From assembly GCA_001430745.1 (NCBI GenBank), contig KQ481993.1:2296674-2310991 (forward strand): a stretch of DNA of 14,318 nt. Direction: 5' to 3'. Positions 1-9,968 of the stretch are shown piece after piece (positions within the stretch are counted from its first letter, which is position 1; every line of letters starts with the position of its first letter). The notes under the pieces were generated by a model. That model had not been told where the DNA came from, ran no database searches, and was given only the letters and a program-made list of their open reading frames with translations. Made by a program: the position numbers and the translations under genes. The stretch comes from Auxenochlorella pyrenoidosa (taxonomy: Eukaryota > Chlorophyta > Trebouxiophyceae > Chlorellales > Chlorellaceae).

Positions 1-3000
1 AGGGCCAGGATGGGAGAAGTTCAACGGGCGATGGGCATAGGCGCAACGCACAGCACGACGAGCTTGCAACGTGGGGTGCCGGAAGCCGGAAGCATGCCTG
101 GTGTGCGTTGCCAACAGGACAGCAGCGCTGTTTGCACAGCCGAACACCGGCAGCCGGCGCACCGCAGCGACACCGGCGGCTGGGTGTGCTTGCCGTTCTT
201 CTCGGCGTAGATCTGAGGGGTTGCAAGGGTGGGGCAGGTTGGGGAGCGCACGGGAGGAGCGACGTGCCATGCAGGTATCTGTGCCGTGCCAACTGTTGGG
301 CACCAGCCAGCAGGCTTTGCCTCCGCCTTGCAGCCGGCTGCAGGTTGTGCAGCGGTGCGTGCGCCACACCAGCCATGCCGGACTCCCTCTGCGCTGCCGC
401 GCCCCCACCTGCTGCAGCTTGGCGTGAAAGAGCCGCGGGCTGAGGCATCCAAACTTGAGGTATGGGCTGCAGATGCCGCGCGGGAGGGCATGCAGGGAGC
501 AGTGCGGTGGGGGGACCGCACCAGGGTGCGCCGGGCCTCCTGGCATGCATCTCCTGGCCCGCCCGCCTGTGCAGCAGCACGGCACCAAGCCAGCAGCGGG
601 CGCGTTTCGCCCCTGTAAGCCTGCCTGCCACCCTTGCCCGACGGCACAGGCAGAGCAGGGACACAAGGGGGGGCCACCCCCCCTTCCCACACCTGTGCGG
701 TGCAGCCCCATGGTGCTGGTGCTGCTGCTGCCCAGTGCCCACCTGAGCACCGTGGTGGCGGGGCGCACGAAGGCGGCGGGGTTGCCCTTTGGCTTCTCAA
801 AGGCGCACACCCAGTCCTTGTCGGCCAGGTAGTCTTGGGGGGGGGGGTGGGGGGGTGGGGGGGGCTAAGGGGCGGGGCTGGTTTGAGGTGGATAGGTGGT
901 TGATGCACACCTAGGAGGGACGCAACGGGTGGTGCGGCAGCCAGGCAGAAAGCTGGGAGGACTGGGGTGCCAGGTAGCAGGGGTGCAAGGAGAGGAGCTC
1001 AGACAGAGAGGCCTTGGCATATGGCATGCAGCTCAGCCCCCCCAGCCCCGGCGAGCAGGCAGCCCCGGGGGGGAAGAGGCGCAAAGGCAGGCGCCCACAG
1101 CCGAGCCCAAAGGCGCGTCTGCGGGCCTGCTGCTCACCCGCCATGCGCGCCAGCGCTGCCGTCTCCCCTCCCTTGAAGGGCGTGGTGCCGGCGGGAGGGT
1201 ACCCAATGTCTGCCAGGCTGGGCACGTCTGCTGCTGTTGCCTGCGCCTCTGCCTGTGTCAGGGAATCACGTGGCAGGGGGTTTAACAATCAGATGACAGC
1301 CTACTTGCACGTGCATGCGATGCCTTGCAGTGCGCATGGAAGGCAAGGCCACGTGTACTGGGGGGCGCTCAGGAGCAAAGGAATGGGCTTGTCGAGGCAG
1401 CAGCGAGCCCTGCAGACTGCAATGGCTTCAGCAGTCTCGGCACACCTTTGACGGCAGCGGTGGCAGCTTCTCTGGCGGGTCGGCCGCAGGCGCTGGAGGG
1501 GCGCCCACTGCGGTAGGAGCAAGGCAGGGTGAGGGCATTTGGATGGGGTCTGAAGAGGCTGTCCATCAGATGCTGGGGCCTTCTGCAAGCAGCAGCATAT
1601 TGGCAACTGGGATGATGCACAGCAGTCCTGGTCCAGTTCAATCAATCGGATTCAAGGCGGCAGGCATGTACGAACTGTTGCTGCATAACCCCCCCTCCGA
1701 TCCCCCACCCCACCCCACCCCACCCGCATCCACCAGCTTGGTGAAGGACTGCATGGTGAGCGGCGGCTTCCCCCCGTTGCGGGCAAGCAGCAGTTGAGGG
1801 TCCTGCGGGCAGTGTGAGCAGAGGCGAGGCATGGGCACGCACAGCGGCGCCGCTCAAGGGCCGTCATGCAATGTCCGGGGCGGAAGCCGCCGCAAGCAGG
1901 GTATTGCGGCGCGCATCTGGCATGGCACCATCCAGTGCTGTACTGCACCAGCTGCGGGCAGAGCGATTGCTGCTGGCTGAGCTCAGCAGCGCTGCAGCAT
2001 GCGGGCAGGCTGCAGATAACGCCCAGGCTCCCCACCCACGCAGCAAGCCCGACAGGCCCTCCCGTGCTCACATAAAGGGTGTGGCTGACAGGCGAGTTCA
2101 CCTCCACCCCCGCTGCCTCAGCGAGCTCCCGCACCGCTGCATCGCTGCAGGCCGGGAAGTAGGCAGATTGCAGGCCCGGGTTGCAGGGGGCATGCGCAGC
2201 AGGCAGGGTCGCAGGTGCGCCCGCTGCTGGCAACTGCCTTGGTTGGCGGGCGCGCCGCTGCTCCCGTGCGCCCGCCTGTCGTCCCCCTGCAGGCATGCCC
2301 CACCGCTGCGCCCTCAGCAACTTGCAAGCAGCCGAATATGCACCCACCGTTGCTTGGCATACGGCTCTGTATCCGACTCAAAGCACAGGTGCGTCACACC
2401 CCAGTCCTGCGGGCATGACGGTGGGGAGGTCGGCGCACACATTGTGCTCTGCACCGGCAGCTGGGCAGGGCATGCAGCCACCCCTTGTCGGTTTTTGGCA
2501 CGGAGCTGCGCAAACCCAGCCGTGGGGGTAAGGCAGACGTAATAGGGGTAAAACAATTCCACTAATGCAGCGCACCTTGAACACGCGGGGCAGCACCTCC
2601 TGCGGCTTGCCACGCAGCACCAGCAGGCGAGAGCCGCGGGCGCGGAAGCTGCGCGCAGCAGGAGGGGGCCAACGGGCATTGCTGACGGGCAGGGCCTGCC
2701 TTCTGCACTCTTGTTCTCTCTTGTTCTCGCGCCCTCTCTCCCGCCAACAGCCATACAGCCTCAACAGCACGCCTGTCACATCTGGAGCTCTGCAGATGCG
2801 TGCAACCCTCCCGCAAGTTGTACCCCACCCCCAACCCCCATCCCCACCTGGCATCCAGGTCAGCGAGGCTCTCCAGCAGGAACTGCACGCGGTTCACGCC
2901 AATCCTGCGCACACGGCAGGGCAGCGCCGCTGCAGTTGGTGGGATGCAGTGGCGGATGGATGGGGCGCGATCGCGCATGCCGGTGCGTCACCCTGCCTCG

Positions 3001-3359
3001 GCTGGCCGCTTCGCCCCTCCTCTCCAGCACATCCCTGCATGCCGTCTTCCCCCTCTCTTCCCAGCCGGCCCTGCTTCGCCTGCCCTGCCCACTTGTCCGG
3101 CTTGAGGAACCAGGGGTCCAGGATGAAGATGGGGCACAAGTGGTCCGCATCCTTGGCGGCTGCCAGCAGGGCGGGGTTGTCGTGCAGGCGCAGCCCCTGC
3201 AGGCAGGGTGGCAGCGGCTGGGGGCGGGGGCCAACCGACTGGGCAGGCGGCAGCGGCGGTGGCAGCACCGGTCTGGCAGCGAGCCGGTGTTTCTGCCAAT
3301 ATGAGTGTCCTTCCAGCTATCCTTGCCTTGCGGAACCAGATGACTGCCGTTTTGCCCAT
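1..3359 (-). CDS. (6-4) photolyase / animal-like cryptochrome, N-terminal part (gene runs off left edge)
   Basis: This is a flavoprotein of the cryptochrome/photolyase family, which repairs UV (6-4) photoproducts or acts as a blue/red-light receptor. Twelve exons were joined by hand: 3359-3327, 3196-3093, 2904-2848, 2648-2576, 2406-2348, 2144-2072, 1802-1724, 1507-1446, 1252-1138, 833-743, 466-409 and 212-163. All join in frame, giving 284 residues plus a split codon. Positions 1-162 are intron. The start ATG sits in a textbook context (GCCACCATGG). The N-terminal antenna-domain strand MGKTAVIWFRK runs across intron 1 into GLRLHDNPALL (12-22). FILDPWF follows near 35-41 and IGVNRVQFLLESL at 47-59. 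The FAD-domain entry is TTVLSPYLKFGCLS (245-258), then PPVSL (280-284). The TTVLSPYLxFGCLS form favours the (6-4)/animal-like branch over CPD or plant cryptochromes. The diagnostic active-site histidines and any C-terminal extension lie outside the window, so repair enzyme and photoreceptor cannot be separated here. Confidence 0.93.
837..864 (-). repeat. Long C tract acting as polypyrimidine tract before cryptochrome exon 10
   Basis: The plus strand is almost pure G (interrupted by T at 848 and 856), so the transcript strand reads as a C tract. It ends three bases before exon 10 (833), whose acceptor is AAG. This is the opposite polarity from the donor-side tracts. Such a long homopolymer is prone to length change and sequencing error. 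Confidence 0.85.
1689..1725 (-). repeat. GTGGGG repeats at the donor of cryptochrome intron 7
   Basis: The plus strand shows C runs at 1689-1695, 1702-1706, 1708-1711, 1713-1716, 1718-1721 and 1723-1725. On the coding (minus) strand these are G runs that begin at the donor of exon 7 (last exon base 1724). The motif is quadruplex-capable. Confidence 0.85.
2823..2847 (-). repeat. G-run tract at the donor of cryptochrome intron 3
   Basis: Exon 3 ends at 2848. The intron opens with GTGGGG and continues with three further runs of four or five Gs on the coding strand (C runs at 2823-2826, 2828-2832, 2835-2839 and 2842-2845 on the plus strand). It fits the four-run quadruplex pattern. Confidence 0.85.
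3197..3326 (-). other. Intron 1 of the cryptochrome gene with a non-canonical GC donor
   Basis: Reading the minus strand, exon 1 ends CGCAAG and the next bases are GCAAGG. Exon 2 begins GGGCTGCGC after a good CTGCAG acceptor. Only this junction gives the family sequence WFRK-GLRLHDNPALL, and no GT lies nearby that would keep frame. It is therefore a GC-AG intron of 130 bases. GC donors are a known minor class of U2 introns. Every other junction I assembled in the window is GT-AG. Confidence 0.85.
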
Positions 3360-4269
3360 GGTGGCGCTGCCGCTGCTGCTGTTGCTCGCTTGCGTCGATA
3401 CGGGGCGGAGACTAGTGGCGGCGACGCTTGTGGCGGTGGGGTAAGGCGCGCCGGATGAGTGCGCGTGAACCGGGCGTAGATGAATGCGCTGGAGATCTGG
3501 AAAGGGCGGTCTGAACGCTGCAAGGGGGGGTACCGAAAGGCGGAGAGCGGAGAACAGCATCCGCAGCGCAAGTTGGGCGCGCCACAGTTGTCGCTGCTTC
3601 TTTCGAGCAATTTGTCAGCAATGCCAAAGGCCCATCTGTGGCTCGGAGCGTGAAATGTGTGGAACCCTGGCATGCCGCCAGCTGCCGGCAGCCCTGCCCC
3701 TGGGCACCACGGGCGGTGCATGGCGCCATTAGGGTGGGCTATCGCTGCAATAATGGCTCACTGTGGTACAATCAATACTGCCTGCATGCCTCCCCTATCA
3801 TATATGCACGAGGCGAAGCTGCTGCTGGCCCGTCCGCTCCACGGTGAATGCTTGTTCACCCTCCTCCCAAGTGATGCGGCACATTCACACAACATGCAAG
3901 TGTCATCCACTCAATGTAGACATCCCGGGGCATGCAGGCAGAGCCATGTGGCAATGTCTGCACCACCTGTCAACAGCCAATGGCTGGCGCCGTTGCTCGG
4001 TGCGGCAGAGGAACCGCGGGGTGCTGGCACACTTCACACAGTGCCACTGCCATGCTTGGCTTGGGATGCCATGCGGCCCTGCTTGTATTCTATCGCGGAG
4101 TTGAAGTTTGGGACGCCTAGATGTATGCAGAGCTGAAGAGGCGGCACTTCTCACATTGGCAGGCAGCAGCTGGCGGCAGCCAGCGCTGCGTGCGGCGTGT
4201 GGCGAGGGCAACTCAAAGACTGGCCCAGACCACGCTGCGCGCCTGATCCACCTTGCGCCACAATCACGA
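3360..4269. promoter_or_regulatory. Divergent intergenic region with both promoters
   Basis: These 910 bases separate the two divergent start codons and hold both 5' UTRs and promoters. No convincing coding exon was seen. A TATA-like AT stretch (CATATAT, near 3800) and a CCAAT box at 3977-3981 lie on the plus strand. A perfect 6-bp inverted repeat with a 6-base loop (GGTGAA/TTCACC) lies at 3843-3860. None of these is strong enough to fix a transcription start. Whether regulation is shared, for example by light, cannot be read from the sequence. Confidence 0.55.
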
Positions 4270-4443
4270 ATGCTCGTTGCCCGCTCTGCCTTCCTTTTCC
4301 ACCGTCAAACGTCTCGAGCGCTTCTACCCTGCCGATCGGCTCTCGCCCGCTGCACCGACCACCTGGGCGTGCCGTACATCGGTAGTTCAAACGCCCCGCC
4401 ACCGCCGACAGCCCGACCCCTCCACACCGACGCGGCCGCCGCC
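4270..4443 (+). other. N-terminal extension of the dipeptidase, probable organelle transit peptide
   Basis: The 58 residues before the second in-frame ATG (4444) have no counterpart in PepD. They begin MLVARSAFLFHRQTSRALL and carry several Arg, Ser and Ala with no acidic residue until residue 30. This is the composition of a mitochondrial or plastid transit peptide. The first ATG has a weak context (C at -3), while ATG 4444 follows GCCGCC with G at -3. Leaky scanning could thus give an organellar and a cytosolic form. Seen: composition and contexts. Inferred: targeting. Confidence 0.6.
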
Positions 4444-7400
4444 ATGCCCTCGGGCGAGCTGCCAGCCGCCCTGCAGGGCCTGCAGCCTGAGGCGCTCTGG
4501 CGCTTCTTTGGCGAGCTTTCCGCCATCCCGCGCCCGTCCAAGCACGAGGGCAGGTGCGTGTTGCGAACCTGTGATGCCTGGGCAGCAGGCCGCTGCCGGG
4601 TGCGCCCTGTCCCGTGGCCGAGGGTTGCTGCAGCCGCCGTACCGGGCCTGCAAGCCCTCGCTGAAGCCCTCTGGCCCGTGTCGACCCTGCCCTCTGCAGG
4701 GTGCTGGACTGGCTCAAGGGCTTTGCCAAGGAGCGCGGCCTGGAGTGGCAGCAGGTGAGCGCCCGCTGGGACCCAGCACAAGCGAACCATGGGCTGCGGG
4801 CCAAGGCTGCGACTGGCAGCTGGCAACAGGAGCAGGAGCTGCAGATGCTGCGCTGTGTTCCACTCTACGCCTGCGACGGGTGCTGCCAGCCTTTCCTCCG
4901 TCCCCTGCTGCGCCGCTTCAGGACTCTGTGGGCAACATTGTGATCCGCCGGCCCGGCAGCGGCGGTGGCGAGGCCGCGCCACCCGTCATCGTGCAGGGTG
5001 GGCAGGGCAGGACTTCTGGGCGGTGTCAGGCGCAGCTCTGCACTGCATGTGATTTGCTGGTATATATGTTTTGACAGGCACGCATTATGCGGCCTGCAGC
5101 TGCTGCCGCACCGCACCAAGGCCTTGCCCTGTGCACCCTTCTGTTGCGCCAGTGGCAGTTTGCCCGGCCCGCCTCCAGCCTCTGTTAGGTGGGCCGCGCT
5201 GCAAGGGCACTTGCACCAGCTGCTGCCCACCTGCCCCTTGCCCGCCTGCCCCGCCCGCTGCAGGCCACGTGGACATGGTTACAGAAAAGAATGCTGATTC
5301 AGCGCACGACTTCATGAAGGATGCCATCCGCCTGGTGGGTGGGTGGGTGGGTGGGTGGGTGCGCAGTGGACCAGGCCCTGCAGCTGGGCTGAGCTGGGAT
5401 TGGGCAGTGCTCGTGGGTGACGCACTGCAGCCTGCGGACCTGTACGCCCGAGCAGGGGGAAGGCAGGGGCCAGGCTCTCGGTGTGCAGCGTCAAGCCGGA
5501 AGCATGATGGACGCGGCAGGCACCCAGCTGGCTGGCCCCTCTAGTGCGATAGTGCGGGCCGATCTGCACATCATCACAGCCGCCTGCTGGTCGTGCCAGC
5601 CGGCGCTGGCACGGTGGCTGATGCGCCTCTGAGCGCGTGAGGGCGCCAGCACAATCCCCCGAAAAATGTTGCCAAGCTGTCGCGCCCCAGCTCGCATTGG
5701 CACCACGCCCCTGCTCAGCTCTGCCCTGCCGGCCATCCCTGCAGGTGCGCAAGGACGACTGGATCACAGCCGACGGCACCACCCTTGGCAGCGACAACGG
5801 TGGGCAGGGGGTGGGCTGTTTGCAGTTTCAATGGCCAGTTTGACTGGCAGCACTCTGCCCCTCGCCTGCAAGCCAGGCATCAACGCCTGCACTGCTGCGG
5901 CTTTGCCTCGAACCTCTCACAGCTTCGGCTGCTCTTGGCATTATCGTGCCCAAACTCTCGTTCTCTCCGCTGCATTGGCAGGCATCGGTGTGTGCGCAGC
6001 ACTGGCGCTGCTTGACCTGCCGCAGACAGAAGAGCTGCCGCCGCTGGAGTGCCTGTTCACTGTGGACGAGGAGACAGGGCTGACCGGTGAGGGGCAGCGC
6101 TGCCTTGTGTGCTCGGTGCGTTGCGAGGAGCTCAGGAGCACGTGTCCCCTCCGCATATCTCGCAGGCTACAACCATCCCTGCAGCGCTGCTCAGCCCCAG
6201 CCAGCCCCACAGTGCACGCATGCGCGCAGCCGCCCGACCTGATTAGGTGCAGCAGCGCTGTGGCAGGGCGGTAGCCTGCTGCCTGTTGGCCCTTCCTCCG
6301 GCCCACAGTACCCCTGGCGTGCTAATTTGCTGTGCCTGCCTTTGCAGGCGCCTTCCAGCTGGATGGCGGCATGCTGCAGGGCCGCACCATGCTCAACCTG
6401 GACACTGAGGAGTGGGGAGACGTGTTCATTGGCTGCGCAGGTGGGCTGAGGGGGCGTGTTTGTAAGCTGCGCTGCGCTGGTGGCGGCGCCGCTGCCGAGC
6501 TGGCACGCGCAAGATTTGGGGCAGACTGCAAAAAATCCACCGCTGGCGCGGGGTGGACGCCTTCAGTTGTGCCTCGCGGCCCGCGGAGGGGGGGCACACA
6601 CAGCGGGCAGCCTCCCTGTTGGCCGTCCACCGGGGCTGTCAGGGCCTTTGCAAGCAGCGGTCTGCATGTGGTGCTGCTGAATGAGCAGGGCACATCACCT
6701 GCGTCCACTTGGCAATTGCTGCCCCTCTCCAGGCGGCGGCGACAGCGTGCTGCGGCTGGAGCTGGAGCAGGAGGCCTTGCCCGCGGGTTACACGGGTGAG
6801 GGGCCGTGCCAGGCTGGCAGCTTGAGTGGTGCATTGCACAGCACTGGCGGGTAGGGTCATGCCTGGGCTCAGCGCTAGATGGGCCTGCCCTGGCACTGGC
6901 TCCCCGTCTTGATGCCTGGGTGCCAAACACACTCCTGCATCCTCGCTTGTGAGGCTGTGTGCTGCGTGCCATCAACCCGCATCCGCCCGACCGTGCCCCT
7001 TCCTTCCTTCCCCCCCTTCCCTACCCGCCGCCAGCGCTGGACATCCAGGTGAAGGGCCTGCTGGGCGGGCACAGCGGCATCAACATCCACGAGGACCGGG
7101 GTGAGCTTGGTTTTGGGGGGCGCGGGAGGGGCTGGTGGTGTGGTGGGGGTGCGGAGCTGGGGGCTTGGGGGGCGCCCGCGGGGGTTGTGGCATGCAAGTA
7201 GGTGGCGCTGGCAGGGCGTATGTAGAAGTGTTGTATTGAGGAGCAGAGGCAGAGCAAGAGCACCATCGCTGACATGCAGCGGGTGCATGCTGAAGCGACG
7301 CAGTCGGCGCTAGGTTGCGGGGCCGCTGCAGTTCAACCCCACACGCTGCTCGTGCAGGCAGCGCCCAGAGCTGCCGTTCGCAAGTTGACGCCGCTTGTAA

Positions 7401-9611
7401 GGCGTCCAAGGGCAGCGCAGGGTGTTTCTGTCTGCCTTGCTGAAACAGCGGTTCACCTCGTATGCTCTGCAGGCAACGCGGTGCGCATGGCCGCCGCCAC
7501 CGTGGAGGCGGTACTGGCAGCGGTGCCTGCCGCCCGCATTGTTGGCATGCGCGGCGGGGACAAGCGCAACGCCATCGCTCGCGAGTGCACCGCCACCGTT
7601 GCAGTGAGCTGGGGGGCGGCCAGGCGGGGCTGATGGGAGGCTGGAGGGGCTTTAGGAGTAGCCGGCCCTTCCCGCCGGCGCTGGTACTGGCGCTCCCCAT
7701 CTGCCGGGCAGCTGTGGCGCGTAGTGTGTCACAGCGTTGGCAGTGCTCAGCTCGCATTCAGAGCAAGCTGCTGTCTTCTTTTGCTTTCCTTCCACCCACT
7801 GCTGATCATCACCCTGCGCTCCCCGCCCACCCCCAGGTGCCCGCTGCGGAAGTCGACATGGCCAGCAGCTGTGTGGCGTGCCGCTTTGCGTCTTTCCAGC
7901 AGGAGTATGGCCTGAAGGAGCCGGCGCTAGCCATCACGGCTGCGCCAGCGGCTGCGCCACCAACGGCCTGCCTCATCCCGGCGGCAGGGCAGCAGCTGGT
8001 TGACCTGCTGCTCACGCTGCCCCACGGCGTCATGAAGCACAGTCACGCGGTGCAGGGTGAGCGCGCGTAGGGCTGACTATGTACTGCTGATGCTGAGTGC
8101 TGATTGGGGTGATGCCCCAAACCCATGATAGATGCCTTGGCGTGCTGGGCTTGTCCGCCCCGCTCTAGCCGCCAATGGCACCTGGTATACAGTTGCGCCA
8201 GGCCGTTGCCCACCCAATTCGCCCATTCTCTGCTGCCAGGCCTTGTTGAGACGTCCACCAACCTGGCCTCCATCAAGCCGGTGGACGCCAGTGCAGCAGC
8301 TGGCAGCGCGAGCGTCATCTCCAAGGCCAGCTTTGCGGTGCAGTGTTCGACCCGCAGCACTCTCATGCCCGCGCTGGAGCAGGTGGGGTCACCTTTTGGC
8401 ATGTTCGTGCATTGCGTGGCTGGGGCAGAGGCGGTTGACGTTGAAGCACCCTGGCGCGGCCCTGTATGGTGTCCTTGCCCTGCTCTGTTTGTTGCTATAG
8501 AAAGCAGGCACGCTCGCGGCACCTGGCGCCGCCAGTTGATGCTTGCCGGTTGGCGTAGAGGTGGTCTGAAGTGGGCTGGGCTGACATGCAAGCAATGGCA
8601 GCTGGCACGCTTAATTTTTGAGAGTTTGCACTCCTTGCGGCATGGGACATATTCTGCCAATGCTGCCTGACTCGCGCTTTGTTTACCTCCCTGCTCCAGC
8701 AGGTCAGGTCAACCATCGCGCGCATTGGGCGCCTGTGCGGCGCTGATGTAGAGCAGGTGGGCTTGCCTTGTGTGTGGGCAAGGAGTGTTTTGTTGGCTCA
8801 AAGCGTGCTCTGATAAGTTTGGTCCCGCAGATGCAACCAATCGTCTGGTGTGGCCCTGCTGCGCTGTTGCCGCTCAACGGCTTGCCCTCTGGTTGATTAG
8901 TTGGCTGGCAAGATGCTTGCCGTCTTCACGCTTGCTTTCTCTTTTGATATGTGCAGGATGACGCCTACCCTGGCTGGGCGCCAAACCCCAGCTCTGCCAT
9001 TGTCAAGCTCACTTCCGACACCATCGGGCGCATCACGGGTGGGTTGCCGTAAGCATGCAGGTGTGAGCGGATTAACTTTCAGTCTGTGTGAACACGTTCC
9101 AGTGTCGACCCGTGTGTTTTACTTGGTGGGTGCCTTCTCCCGTTTTCCGCAAACACAAGGAATCCCTCCTTGCAAGGCCGTGCAGGCAAAGCTCCCGAGG
9201 TGAAGGCCATCCATGCGGGCTTGGAGTGCGGCATTATTGGCGAGAAGCTGCCTGGTCTGGACTGCGTGAGCTACGGGCCCACCATCACGTGAGCAAGGCA
9301 TGCAGTAATGCGCATGGCCGTTGTTGGCCCAAGACTTGAGCCCTTGAGCATTGAGCATGGGCTTGTTGTTGCCTTGCGGCAGCTTGCACGATTCTTCTTA
9401 TGTGGTTTCTTGCATGGATGGTTGATTCAATTGCTGGCATTGCTGGTTTTATTGCCTCAACCGAGGCGACCAATACTGGGACTGATTCCCGTCACCCCCA
9501 TGTGCATGCAGCGGCGCCCACTCGCCGGACGAGCAAGTGCGCATCTCCACAGTGCTGCCCTTCTGGGAAGCCACTTTGGACATCCTTCGTCAACTGGCAC
9601 GCCGGCGGTAG
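4270..9611 (+). CDS. pepD: M20C metallodipeptidase (PepD / cytosol non-specific dipeptidase type)
   Basis: Zinc-dependent peptidase that cleaves dipeptides such as Xaa-His in peptide turnover. Sixteen exons keep frame throughout: 4270-4553, 4700-4754, 4922-4997, 5264-5334, 5745-5799, 5982-6086, 6348-6440, 6733-6795, 7035-7100, 7473-7603, 7837-8056, 8240-8382, 8700-8756, 8957-9038, 9186-9288 and 9512-9611, giving 567 residues. PepD motifs appear in order: HVDMV (H140), TLGSDNG with the bridging Asp179, catalytic VDEETGLTG (Glu210/Glu211), LNLDTEE (Asp234), the dimerisation domain opening near GGHSGINIHEDRG (278-290), DDAYPGWAPNP (474-484), HAGLECG (His510) and AHSPDE (His538). From Met59 it is 509 residues, near the usual length of about 485. 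ATG 4270 is the first in-frame ATG; residues 1-58 are an extra leader. The family is mainly bacterial, but the dense introns show this is a resident nuclear gene. Substrate range is inferred from the family. Confidence 0.95.
5334..5361 (+). repeat. (GGTG)n microsatellite at the donor of dipeptidase intron 4
   Basis: Exon 4 ends at 5334 and the intron opens directly with tandem GTGG units. Six GGG runs are spaced by single Ts, which is a strong G-quadruplex motif on the RNA strand. Every unit presents another GT, spaced by 4 bases, so use of a later donor would shift frame. Confidence 0.9.
7101..7184 (+). repeat. G-run-rich start of dipeptidase intron 9
   Basis: The intron starts GTGAGC, and from 7115 carries many runs of three to six Gs (7115-7120, 7124-7126, 7128-7131 and more up to 7184). 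It contains no long C tract. Like intron 4, it has quadruplex potential on the transcript strand close to the 5' splice site. Confidence 0.7.
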
Positions 9612-9721
9612 CATGCAGCTTGAGCTACTGTACTATAGGCATACCCATGCATGCATGCCCGTGCCGTTCCACCATCGTAGGGCTTCTGCCCTTCATGTTT
9701 CACAGATACATAGACTAAACA

Positions 9722-9726
9722 TGTAA
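9722..9726 (+). terminator. TGTAA polyadenylation signal of the dipeptidase gene
   Basis: TGTAA, the usual chlorophyte polyadenylation motif, occurs 111 bases after the stop codon (9609-9611). Cleavage would be expected roughly 10-20 bases further on, giving a 3' UTR of about 125 bases. The cleavage site is an inference; the motif is seen. Confidence 0.6.
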
Positions 9727-9749
9727 ACATTGCATGCCTAGTTTAGAGT

Positions 9750-9968
9750 ATGGAGAAGGAGAAGGGTGCGTTGCTGGCGTGGATTGAGGAGGCAAACAGG
9801 TCCCCGCTAGCCACAATGTCAGAATCAGCAGGGTTTGTGCAAGCGGGCGAAGGGGATTGGATAGCAGCCCTACGAGCTCGACCGGGTTATAGAAGGGCTT
9901 GCAGCCTAGCGTCCTCGCCAGGCGCCGAAGCAACAACATGTGTGTGTTACAGTCACCCCGCATGGTAG
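9750..9968 (+). CDS. Unrecognised short reading frame, 72 residues (doubtful)
   Basis: An ATG-initiated frame starts 138 bases after the dipeptidase stop, beginning MEKEKGALLAWIEEANRSP. I recognise no family, signal peptide or membrane segment. The first 45 residues have a plausible protein composition; the tail (AEATTCVCYSHPAW) looks like read-through of non-coding sequence. A GTAGG just before the stop could be a splice donor, making this a first exon, but no continuing exon was found. It begins very close to the presumed poly(A) site of the previous gene. It may be chance, or a decayed transposable-element fragment. Confidence 0.18.
   Translation: MEKEKGALLAWIEEANRSPLATMSESAGFVQAGEGDWIAALRARPGYRRACSLASSPGAEATTCVCYSHPAW

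Noticed and set aside
1..162. A further cryptochrome exon at the left edge (expected GQLLWREFFY)
   Set aside because: No frame of the minus strand encodes it here, so the intron continues beyond the window.
21..908. Long minus-strand open frame of 295 codons
   Set aside because: It reads through introns of the cryptochrome gene; only short in-frame parts coincide with real exons and the rest is low-complexity Pro/Ala/Arg.
2565..3458. Plus-strand open frame of 297 codons
   Set aside because: It is antisense to cryptochrome exons 1-4, has no recognisable domain, and reflects the scarcity of stop codons in GC-rich DNA.
3843..3860. Inverted repeat GGTGAA-N6-TTCACC as an operator
   Set aside because: Six-bp arms are expected by chance in a region of this size, and no matching regulator is known for it here.
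4305..4982. Minus-strand open frame of 225 codons
   Set aside because: It lies opposite dipeptidase exons 1-3 and has a biased composition with no motif.
7080..7757. Minus-strand open frame of 225 codons
   Set aside because: It is antisense to dipeptidase exons 9-10 and two introns; Pro/Ala/Arg-rich with no family resemblance.
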